Source of the DNA: a virus
Virus record (IMG/VR): IMGVR_UViG_3300005753_000042
Location: 1 to 31,065 of that record
Reading direction: 5' to 3' (one strand)
DNA length: 31,065 nucleotides
Shown: positions 24,483 through 30,645 of the stretch, one piece after another
How positions within the stretch are numbered: the first letter of the stretch is position 1
Layout of the letters: each line of letters starts with the position of its first letter
Position numbers and translations under genes: made by a program
The notes under the pieces: model-generated
What the model was told of the DNA's origin: nothing
The model's input: only the letters and a program-made list of their open reading frames with translations
The model's database searches: none

Positions 24483-25253
24483 ATGTTTGGAAATTTAGAC
24501 ACAGTAGATTTTAAGTTTGGAAATAATCAAGTATTAAAGATATATAAAGGTACTGAGTTTTTTTGGGAGCCTATTTTAACACCAATTTATTCAAATGATA
24601 CTAATCCTTTTAATGATGGAAGTTTAATAGCTAAATATGAGTTAGAAAATAATATTTTAGATACAACAGGTAATTACAATGGAACTTCAAATACTTGTAC
24701 ATTTACAGCAGGAAATTTCGGAGATTGTGCTAATTTTAATAATTCTCAAGGCATAATATTACCTAGCTCATTTACAGTTTCTAATGTTAGAACTGTATCA
24801 GCTTGGATTTATAAAACCTCACATACTGATTATGATACTATCATTTCATTTGGTAAAGGTGGCTCATCTAATTCATATTCGTGGTTAACTTTAATAATTA
24901 CTAATACAGGTATTCTTACATTTGAATATGGTGGTGATATTGGAACACCTGCCTCAGGCATTTCAAGTAACTCAGTAATACCTTTAAATAAATGGGTTCA
25001 TATAGTGGCTATTGCTTCAGGTGATATTTCATCTAATAGTGGATTTAAATTATACATAGATAATGTTGAAGATACAGGTGTTTTAGGTACAGGAACAGGT
25101 TATAGTCCACAACAAGGCAATTCAAAAATTGGTATATATGCTGCTCAAGACATTCACGGTTTTAATGGATTAATAGATCAAGTAGAAATTTATGATAAAC
25201 CCTTAAATGATACTGAAATTTCTCAACTATTTAATATGGAAGATACAGTTTGA
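24483..25253 (+). CDS. LamG-like jelly-roll adhesin (256 aa)
   Basis: 256 aa. The first 30 residues (MFGNLDTVDFKFGNNQVLKI, then YKGTEFFW) are a fibre attachment-type start. Residues about 45-250 fit a LamG/concanavalin-like jelly roll: LIAKYELENNILDTTGNYNG, the central SAWIYKT strand, WVHIVAI, FKLYIDNVEDTG and the closing GLIDQVEIYDKPLNDTEISQ. Such domains bind sugars. It stops at TGA 25251-25253 immediately after the domain, whereas the reading frame for a discoidin-like domain continues one base out of register. Probable split adhesin; see the next feature. It has a good ribosome site (AAAGGAAAAAT). Confidence 0.85.
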   Translation: MFGNLDTVDFKFGNNQVLKIYKGTEFFWEPILTPIYSNDTNPFNDGSLIAKYELENNILDTTGNYNGTSNTCTFTAGNFGDCANFNNSQGIILPSSFTVSNVRTVSAWIYKTSHTDYDTIISFGKGGSSNSYSWLTLIITNTGILTFEYGGDIGTPASGISSNSVIPLNKWVHIVAIASGDISSNSGFKLYIDNVEDTGVLGTGTGYSPQQGNSKIGIYAAQDIHGFNGLIDQVEIYDKPLNDTEISQLFNMEDTV

Positions 25254-25722
25254 TGGTAAATATAATCCAAGCGAAGTTACTGCTACGGCTTTAATGATAT
25301 CTAACACGGCACCTAGTGGAATAGTTACTGCAAGTTCTGCAAACACTCCAGAATTTTATGCATTTGATCAAAATGAAGATGATATTTGGCAAACAACTTC
25401 TATATCAAATCAATGGATACAATATGAATTTGATAGTGGTATTTCTATTAATAAATATAGTTTTCAAAATAATCCAACAGATAACCAAGTACAAATGCCA
25501 AAAGATTGGGAATTAGTTGGCTCTAATACAGGGTTATTTAGTGGTGAAGAAGTAATATTAAATTCAGAAATAAACCAAGATAATTGGACACCACTAGAAG
25601 TTAGATATTTTACATTTATTAATTCTCAGAATTATAAATTTTATAGAATAAATATATTTAATAATAATAGTCATCCAAATAATATATTAATTGGTGAAAT
25701 AAAGTTAATAAAATCACAATAA
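25207..25722 (+). CDS. F5/8 type C (discoidin)-like domain, out of frame with the upstream LamG gene
   Basis: 171 codons open; only the part after about 25253 is meaningful. It shows the discoidin pattern: SNTAPSGIVTASSANTPEFY, AFDQNEDDIWQT, WIQYEFDSGISINKYSF, then WELVGSN and FYRINIFNNN. These domains bind carbohydrates. The nearest ATG (25207) lies inside the upstream gene with no ribosome site, so the likely source is one LamG-discoidin adhesin, joined by a +1 shift (or split by a 1-nt insertion) between 25207 and 25253, where both frames are open. Removing one T from the TTT at 25249-25251 restores a continuous reading. Alternatives are programmed frameshifting, real decay, or an assembly error. 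Confidence 0.65.
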   Translation: MILKFLNYLIWKIQFDGKYNPSEVTATALMISNTAPSGIVTASSANTPEFYAFDQNEDDIWQTTSISNQWIQYEFDSGISINKYSFQNNPTDNQVQMPKDWELVGSNTGLFSGEEVILNSEINQDNWTPLEVRYFTFINSQNYKFYRINIFNNNSHPNNILIGEIKLIKSQ

Positions 25723-25741
25723 ATACTTATTGTGATTTTTT
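25710..25741. terminator. Strong bidirectional terminator
   Basis: A perfect 13-bp stem AAAATCACAATAA/TTATTGTGATTTT around the ATAC loop (25723-25726), with T-run at 25736-25741. It sits between the convergent adhesin and sulfotransferase-like genes and overlaps the stop codon of each. Confidence 0.85.
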
Positions 25742-26453
25742 AAGATAATTCTTCAAACATCTTATAATACTTAGAATCTACATCTTGAATAAGTTGTAAC
25801 ATCTCTGAATTAATATCAGCTTTTGTTACAGGAACATATTCAGGATGTTTTTCAGTCTCATTTTTATGCTCCATTTTCATCTTGAATTCTTTTTCTAACT
25901 CTTTAATTCCCTTTTTATTCATCGGAAACACTTTAGCATTTTCACCGCCAGTGCCTCTCCAAAACCAATCAAAAATACTAAAATTATAATTTTTATAACT
26001 TATATCATCTATCTGTTCATCAAAGAAAGTAAACATAAAGTGAGCAGTTTCTTGTTCATTCAAAATACTATTTAATATTGCTGTCTTAAATTTATGAGAA
26101 CTAAAGAAGTTTTTCATATTTAATGCTCTAAAAATAAACTCATTAATATCAACTGGAAGTCCTTCATCATTTCTTAACATAAAACTGAAAAAACCTTCAA
26201 CAGGTAAGAAAAAGTTATAAAAAGAAATATACCAATCTTCAGGTTTTCTCAAAATAATATAACGCGGAAGTTGTTGATATTTTTGAGGTAAAGTAGAAAT
26301 ATGGGAATGTCTTTGATTGTATTGTAAAGTATGACCCGCTTTTACACATCCGTGATGGACTGAAATTCCCGCAGTTTTTATCATATGCAAGAACACTTTC
26401 CTTTCTGTGTATTTTTCACCTTTTAAAGTTTTATTTACATCTATAACGTACAT
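25740..26453 (-). CDS. Sulfotransferase-like protein
   Basis: 237 aa. Residues 21-32 (FLHMIKTAGISV) correspond to the 5'-phosphosulfate-binding loop of sulfotransferases, usually FxHxPKTAGTS. Arg69 (RKPEDWYISFYNF) and Ser77, exactly eight residues apart, match the 3'-phosphate-binding R...S pair. Such enzymes move sulfate from PAPS to an acceptor, often a sugar. The Met in place of the usual Pro of the first motif (HMIKTAG for HIPKTAG) is a minor deviation. It could modify a glycan or a virion protein; the acceptor is unknown. It directly follows a 28-aa gene (TGA then ATG) in a four-gene minus-strand unit, with ribosome site GGAG, and ends in the terminator. Confidence 0.7.
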   Translation of the reverse strand: MYVIDVNKTLKGEKYTERKVFLHMIKTAGISVHHGCVKAGHTLQYNQRHSHISTLPQKYQQLPRYIILRKPEDWYISFYNFFLPVEGFFSFMLRNDEGLPVDINEFIFRALNMKNFFSSHKFKTAILNSILNEQETAHFMFTFFDEQIDDISYKNYNFSIFDWFWRGTGGENAKVFPMNKKGIKELEKEFKMKMEHKNETEKHPEYVPVTKADINSEMLQLIQDVDSKYYKMFEELS

Positions 26454-26540
26454 TCAATCTCCTAGTGAGTTCCAGTCTTTATTTTCATCTGAGTCTTCAA
26501 GACCTTCATTTTCTCCGTAATTTAATTCAAATTCTATCAT
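26454..26540 (-). CDS. Small acidic protein (28 aa)
   Basis: MIEFELNYGENEGLEDSDEN and then KDWNSLGD. Support: AGGAAG ribosome site upstream, position between two genes with TGA directly followed by the next ATG, and strongly acidic composition. No family is recognised; it could be noise, since it is so short. Confidence 0.4.
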   Translation of the reverse strand: MIEFELNYGENEGLEDSDENKDWNSLGD

Positions 26541-26549
26541 TTCATCTTC

Positions 26550-26771
26550 CTATTTCATTTTCCTGTACTTGTATTTAAGTTTATAATGTTCAATTTTATC
26601 TTCAAATTTACTCCAAGCTTTATCAAAAAAGTAATAATAAATTGTTGCAACAACTGCATCTATTAGTGAAATACTTAAAGCTGTTGTTATATTACCTAAA
26701 ACAAAATATGAAACAATTAATAACAATAAAATTCTTATAATTCTATAAATTATTGATTTTAATATGAGCAT
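26550..26771 (-). CDS. DUF2061-like small membrane protein (73 aa)
   Basis: 73 aa with a hydrophobic core. It starts with LKSIIYRIIRILLLLIVSYF (first helix), then a second helix through SLIDAVVATIYYYFFDKAWS. The sequence of an SIxYRI start, an ITTALSISLIDAV helix and a YYYFFDKAW end matches the DUF2061 family (two-helix membrane proteins of unknown function). The basic C-terminus (EHYKLKYKYRKMK) points into the cytoplasm. It lies in the same operon as the HD protein (35 bp gap). Confidence 0.75.
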   Translation of the reverse strand: MLILKSIIYRIIRILLLLIVSYFVLGNITTALSISLIDAVVATIYYYFFDKAWSKFEDKIEHYKLKYKYRKMK

Positions 26772-26806
26772 AATTTTCCTTTATGGTTTTGATAATATTT
26801 TCAAAT

Positions 26807-27289
26807 TTAAATGCTCTTTGCCATATCTTTGTTTTTCTCAGTAGTACCTTTACCTAAATCATCATATCTTAAAAAAGTATGTAAATCAGCTTTCATCTCT
26901 TTACTTAAAGAATTATAAATCTTAGCCTTTGGCTCAAATCTTCCATTATTTTTAATGTACCCAAGTGCCATATCTCTTATAAGATAATGGTAACGAACTA
27001 AATCTTTTGTGTAATCACTAATAAAAGGAATGTTTTTAATCATTTGATATGAAGCTTCTTCGTGGTCTGTAAATGAATATTCACCACGTTTAATATCTTG
27101 AGGTTTTTGAAATGCTGCAGGAATTTTTCCAATATCGTGAAGAAGTCCAGCAGCAATCATTTTATAATCACCACCTTTAATAACATTATATGTAACTCTT
27201 AATGTATGAACTAAAACACCATGTTGATGCCATCCATTTTGTTTATAAAATGTAACCATTATCATTGTTTTTAATTTATTTAAACTCAT
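26807..27289 (-). CDS. HD-domain phosphohydrolase
   Basis: 160 aa. HD-family metal ligands are in order: His28 (VHTL), His51-Asp52 (LLHDIGKIP), His76 (FTDHEEAS) and His101 (RYHYL). The LLHDIGK signature is strong, and the spacing fits a small single-domain HD phosphohydrolase, of the kind that often hydrolyses nucleotides or cyclic nucleotides. Substrate not predictable from sequence. First gene of the 27289-to-25740 minus-strand unit, behind an early/middle-type promoter, consistent with nucleotide or signalling work before virion assembly. C-terminus carries a DDLGKGTTEK segment. Confidence 0.85.
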   Translation of the reverse strand: MSLNKLKTMIMVTFYKQNGWHQHGVLVHTLRVTYNVIKGGDYKMIAAGLLHDIGKIPAAFQKPQDIKRGEYSFTDHEEASYQMIKNIPFISDYTKDLVRYHYLIRDMALGYIKNNGRFEPKAKIYNSLSKEMKADLHTFLRYDDLGKGTTEKNKDMAKSI

Positions 27290-27291
27290 AT

Positions 27292-27321
27292 CTTATCCTT
27301 TATATATTATATTATAACATA
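27292..27321 (-). promoter_or_regulatory. Early/middle-type promoter with TGTTATAAT extended -10
   Basis: Minus-strand TGTTATAAT is a near-ideal extended -10, then TATATAAAGG and the ribosome site GGATAAG before the HD gene ATG. 27 of 30 bases match the block before the 135-aa gene at 20164-20193. Confidence 0.55.
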
Positions 27322-27414
27322 ACTTACATTAAAAGAAGATTAAAATAATCTCGAATTTAGTTATTTATAATTTGAACTGCGAATTTCCTCTTATAATTTA
27401 AATTAGGAATTATA

Positions 27415-28107
27415 ATGAAACTACATTATACATATAGAATATCAAATATAATAAAAAATAAACATTATTATGGCATTAGAACAGCTGTAAATCCTCATAA
27501 AGATTTAGGTATAAAATATTTTTCTTCATCTTCAGATAAAGAATTTATTAAAGATCAAAAAAATAACCCAGAAAATTACAAATATAAAATAATTTTTATA
27601 TTTAATAATAGAATTGACGCTATTAAAATGGAAATAAAACTTCATAATAAAATGGATGTAGGAATAAATGAGAACTTTTATAATAAAGTAAAGCAGACAT
27701 CAATAGGATTTGATACTTCTGGATTAACAGGTAAAAAATGTCATAGAACTGGCACTAAAATGTCAAATGAAACTAAAGAAAAATTAAGAAATATAAATTT
27801 AGGTAAAATACGTTCTGAAGAGTCAAAACTTAAGCAACGAGGATATAAGCACACAAATGAAGCTAAATATAATATTTCAAAAAATCATAGAGGTATATCT
27901 GCCAAGGATAATCCTAGCGCAAAAAAATTTAAATTTATTTCACCTCAAGGCATAGAATATATTATAGAAGGAGGTGGTAAAAAATTCTGTGAAAGAATGG
28001 AATTAAGCTGGAATATGTTTATGAAATACCCAAATGAAGTGATAGTAGATAGAAAAATCCAGCAAACAATTATAAAACAAGAAATACTTTTGGGTGGATT
28101 AGATTAG
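27415..28107 (+). CDS. GIY-YIG homing endonuclease with NUMOD3 motif
   Basis: 230 aa. The N-terminus (YTYRISNIIKNKHYYGIRTA) is a GIY-YIG-like catalytic start, of the divergent kind in which Y-x-Y and Y-Y-G replace GIY and YIG. The YFSSSSDKEFIKD loop and later IDAIKMEIKLHNKM helix also fit phage Seg-like nucleases. NUMOD3-type repeats (GKKCHRTGTKMSNETKEKLR, then KIRSEESKLK) give DNA binding. It is divergent from the HD gene and convergent with the IntC-C-extein gene. It has two TATAATTT boxes at about 27365 and 27390 and a GGAAT ribosome site. Likely mobile. Confidence 0.8.
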   Translation: MKLHYTYRISNIIKNKHYYGIRTAVNPHKDLGIKYFSSSSDKEFIKDQKNNPENYKYKIIFIFNNRIDAIKMEIKLHNKMDVGINENFYNKVKQTSIGFDTSGLTGKKCHRTGTKMSNETKEKLRNINLGKIRSEESKLKQRGYKHTNEAKYNISKNHRGISAKDNPSAKKFKFISPQGIEYIIEGGGKKFCERMELSWNMFMKYPNEVIVDRKIQQTIIKQEILLGGLD

Positions 28108-28115
28108 AAATCTAG
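28100..28115. terminator. Weak hairpin between convergent genes
   Basis: TAGATT/AATCTA around an AGA loop, followed by GTTT, overlapping the stop of the endonuclease (28105-28107). It is short and AT-rich, so only a possible terminator. Confidence 0.3.
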
Positions 28116-28116
28116 T

Positions 28117-28950
28117 TTAAGCCCATTTATTAGGAACTGGAGTATAACCAACAATTTTAGAAACTACATCTTTAGTAAGTTTAGCAGAATCTATTTTCTT
28201 ACCTTTTTCTTTAACAGTAATATAATCAGCTTGAACAACATACATTCCACCTTTACCAGATGAAGCAAGCTCAGAATCTACATACTGCTTATTAAAAGCA
28301 AATACAATAACTCCATCCATATATTTTTTAACATCTGAGCCAAAAGATGTAACTTTCTTTAAAGTTAAAGCTGCACCTTCGTGAGTTCCAATAAGAATAT
28401 CTTCAGGAACTACACGTTCTCTTCCTTTATTCTGTTCTATAGCAACTTTGAAGTCATTAACAACCCATACAATATGAATATTTTCTTTTTTATAACCTAA
28501 GGCTGATACATCTTGAGAAATTTCAGAAAGTTTAGAAACACTATCCATAGTTACATCAAAAATAATATTAGGTCTACGTTCAGGATTTCCTGCTAATATT
28601 GAAGCATATAAAGATGCTTTACGATTTTTATCTAAACCTAAATCTTTTATGATTTTATGTAAACGTGAAACATTTTCTGGGTCCTTTAATGACATTGTTT
28701 TAATATCAATTCCCATTGTTTCTTTAACTTTTTTTATAATTCCTGACGATTTTTTAGCCATTACTTTTAAGGCATCAACATCTAAAATTTTACCTTCTAA
28801 ACCTAAAAGATTTTGGGTTACAAATCCTTTACCTGAATTATGCACATTTATATTATTTTTAGTAACTGTATATGTATGATTATTTTCTACTTCAATATCA
28901 TATACAACTTGTTTTTCTATTTTTCTAATACTTTTAACTTTTAATTTCAT
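28117..28950 (-). CDS. Split intein C-half (IntC) fused to C-extein of a P-loop kinase-like protein
   Basis: 277 aa. Residues 1-38 are an intein C-terminal half: a short strand (VKSIRKIEKQ), block F (VVYDIEVENNHTYTV) and block G ending INVHN (His37-Asn38), then Ser39 as the +1 nucleophile. The C-extein (39-277) begins SGKGFVTQNLL, the second half of a Walker A loop, and continues with LDVDALKVMAK, RRPNIIFDVTMDS, IHIVWVVNDF and NKGRERVVP, a P-loop kinase layout resembling zeta-toxin-like kinases (tentative). The partner is the gene at 30091-30480. The ATG at 28950 has only a distant AAGG (13 bp), and the frame overlaps the end of the endonuclease gene by 17 bp, suggesting coupled translation. 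Confidence 0.92.
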   Translation of the reverse strand: MKLKVKSIRKIEKQVVYDIEVENNHTYTVTKNNINVHNSGKGFVTQNLLGLEGKILDVDALKVMAKKSSGIIKKVKETMGIDIKTMSLKDPENVSRLHKIIKDLGLDKNRKASLYASILAGNPERRPNIIFDVTMDSVSKLSEISQDVSALGYKKENIHIVWVVNDFKVAIEQNKGRERVVPEDILIGTHEGAALTLKKVTSFGSDVKKYMDGVIVFAFNKQYVDSELASSGKGGMYVVQADYITVKEKGKKIDSAKLTKDVVSKIVGYTPVPNKWA

Positions 28951-29523
28951 AATTTTTTAAAAACCTTTTTAATTTACCTTTATCTATAATAACATCTTTT
29001 AATATATAATCATCCCATATATTATATATATCGACCATTTCTTCTGTATATATGAGAAATGAGTCAAATTTACTATCTTTTACAAAATTTTCAGCTGCTG
29101 AGAATTTTTCATTATTATATTTAATTAAACTTTTAGGTTTAATCTCTATAATATTATTACCTATCAAAAAATCGGGTATATAATTTTTCTGTTTTCCCTC
29201 TATAATATATGGTATAACTATTTTAGTAGACTTATGCTTATTAATATTTATATCATTAGAAATATATTTAATAGCATTCTCCTCAAAAAATTTTAAATAT
29301 CTATATTCTAATGTTGATCTAAAATATTCATTTTTATAATATCCACTAATACCATTACCAGACCCAAGAGGTGAGGGTTTACCATACATACCATTTAGTT
29401 TACCTGGACGAGACTTTAATTTATTGGTCTTTATATATTCCTCTTCCCAAACTGCGCCATATTTAGCCTTATAAAATTTTTTAGACCCAGTATCACATTT
29501 AATACAATTTTTTATATACTTTT

Positions 29524-29642
29524 TTCCCAACCATTCCCATATTTACTCTTATAAAAATTTTTAGATGAGCTATCTTTTAGTTTTTTATCTTTTTCATATT
29601 TTTCTTCCCAACCATTCCCATATTTACTCTTATAAAAATTTT
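29524..29642 (-). repeat. Exact 38-bp direct repeat with 81-bp period in the endonuclease gene
   Basis: The 38 bases at 29524-29561 and 29605-29642 are identical. The offset is 81 bp, 27 codons, so the protein repeat (NFYKSKYGNGWE) is in register. A third, diverged copy follows (KKFYKAKYGAVWE). The DNA identity points to a recent duplication. Confidence 0.85.
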
Positions 29643-29969
29643 CACCTCTACTTTGAATTTTAGATACCTTTAAAATAGAATCATTAATAGAATATCCTTT
29701 TTTCATCCAATATTCTTTACATCGGTTACTTCTTGTCTTTTGTTCATATATTATTTTTAGTTTTGCATCTACTTCTAAATATCCTCTAGAAGTCCAATAT
29801 TTAATATTTAATATTGTTTTACTCCAAAATAATTTATTTAATAATTTATTAAAATTTGATACACTTATAACTGGGGTATTTTCTATTATTAACTTTAGAC
29901 CAATAATTTGATTATTAGATAGGTTAAATATTTCAGTGTTTTTTATATTATCCCTAATATATTCTTTAA

Positions 29970-29989
29970 TATATTCTATATTCTATATT
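29970..29989 (-). repeat. 7-bp tandem duplication causing a frameshift
   Basis: The 20 bases have period 7 (TATAGAA read on the minus strand, twice, plus flanking matches). Deleting one copy restores the endonuclease reading frame. Confidence 0.8.
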
Positions 29990-30049
29990 TATATTATTAT
30001 AGATAATTTTATTCTTATTTTTAATAAGTTTCATGCTATCTCCTTATAT

Positions 30050-30057
30050 TATTTATA
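30050..30057 (-). promoter_or_regulatory. Late promoter (TATAAATA) for the split-intein endonuclease
   Basis: Minus-strand TATAAATA, 15 bp upstream of the ATG at 30034, with an AAGGAG ribosome site between. Because TATTTATAAATA is palindromic, a plus-strand box (30054-30061) also exists, but no gene follows it on that strand. Confidence 0.65.
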
Positions 30058-30090
30058 AATAGCAGGAGGCAGTGGGACTGTTATTATAAA

Positions 30091-30480
30091 TTAGACAATA
30101 ACATATTCTAAATCTTTAGCTTCTACCCATTTATCACCAACTAAAAATTTGTGATCTGATGTACATTTTACTTTTGACTCTTCGCCATTTTCATCTTCAA
30201 ATATAATCTCAATCATCTTTTTCTCAGGTTTATATATAAAGGTATTCGTTACTTTTTGATACTCTTGTACTTTCGTATCTTCATTTATGGATAATACTTT
30301 ATCATTAATCTTTATATCTGATATATTTTTATATCCTTCGGATGTATTTATAACTGTATCACCATCAAAACAGCCAGCTCCGCCCGCTAAAATCACAATA
30401 TTTCCAAATTTTGGATATGCTTTTTTACCTAAAGTAATTAACACTTCATTCATTGGGTTTGTAAACATTTCTTTGAACAT
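30091..30480 (-). CDS. Split intein N-half (IntN) fused to N-extein of a P-loop kinase-like protein
   Basis: 129 aa. Residues 1-36 are the N-extein, ending VILAGGAG, the first half of a Walker A loop. Residues 37-129 are IntN, 93 aa: block A starts with the Cys nucleophile (CFDGDTVINTSEGYKNISDI), then DKVLSI, and block B carries T-x-x-H (KCTSDHKFLV, Thr107 and His110). It ends KDLEYVIV then stop, with no endonuclease domain and no block F/G, so it needs the 38-aa IntC at 28950. Trans-splicing would give AGGAG-SGKG, a Walker A loop, in a 275-aa protein. A late promoter (30499-30506) precedes it, with ribosome site AAAGG. Confidence 0.93.
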   Translation of the reverse strand: MFKEMFTNPMNEVLITLGKKAYPKFGNIVILAGGAGCFDGDTVINTSEGYKNISDIKINDKVLSINEDTKVQEYQKVTNTFIYKPEKKMIEIIFEDENGEESKVKCTSDHKFLVGDKWVEAKDLEYVIV

Positions 30481-30498
30481 ATTAGACCTTTGTTTATT

Positions 30499-30506
30499 TA
30501 TTTATA
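30499..30506 (-). promoter_or_regulatory. Late promoter (TATAAATA) for the N-extein/IntN gene
   Basis: Minus-strand TATAAATA, 18 bp upstream of the ATG at 30480, with an AAAGG ribosome site between. It implies that the P-loop protein is made late. Confidence 0.7.
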
Positions 30507-30514
30507 AACTAACC

Positions 30515-30631
30515 TTAGCTAATACTTTCCTGAATTAAATCAGCTACATCATTATCAACATTATTTAATACATCTGTCCCATTTAATACATTTTCAAAAA
30601 ATGTTTCAGTAAATCCATTTTTTAATATCAT
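30515..30631 (-). CDS. Possible small protein (38 aa)
   Basis: ATG at 30631 gives MILKNGFTETFFENVLNGTD and then VLNNVDNDVADLIQESIS, an acidic helical peptide. It starts 15 bp after the nucleotidyltransferase stop, with only a weak AAAAAG before it. Its codon use is like its neighbours', and there is no other feature in this gap. It could instead be the out-of-frame end of the gene upstream. Confidence 0.35.
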   Translation of the reverse strand: MILKNGFTETFFENVLNGTDVLNNVDNDVADLIQESIS

Positions 30632-30645
30632 ATCTTTTTCATAAT

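Larger units (their letters stand above)
28934..30034 (-). pseudogene. PD-(D/E)XK homing endonuclease gene between the split-intein halves, broken twice
   Basis: The ATG at 30034 has an AAGGAG ribosome site and a late promoter, but the frame ends at TAA 29966-29968. Removing one copy of a 7-bp tandem duplication (29970-29989) opens the frame to 29512. Restoring one A in the A6 tract (29520-29525) then joins it to the rest. 1101 minus 7 plus 1 is exactly 365 codons. Reconstructed protein: helical N-terminus, three NFYKSKYGNGWE-type repeats, a MYGKPSPLGSGNG motif, then a nuclease core with Glu in FRSTLEYRYL, Pro-Asp (YIPDFLI) and Glu-x-Lys (IIEIKPKS). This is the PD-(D/E)XK homing family seen in phages. 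A -1 slip could rescue only the second break, so it is most likely inactive. Confidence 0.85.

Noticed and set aside
29512-29706. Separate 64-aa gene and separate 198-aa gene between the intein halves
   Set aside because: The 198-aa frame has only a TTG and no ribosome site, and the two share a repeat series that continues across the A6 tract; they are parts of one broken endonuclease.
30054-30061. Plus-strand TATAAATA upstream of the IntN gene
   Set aside because: It is the unavoidable mirror of the palindromic minus-strand box at 30050; no plus-strand gene follows.
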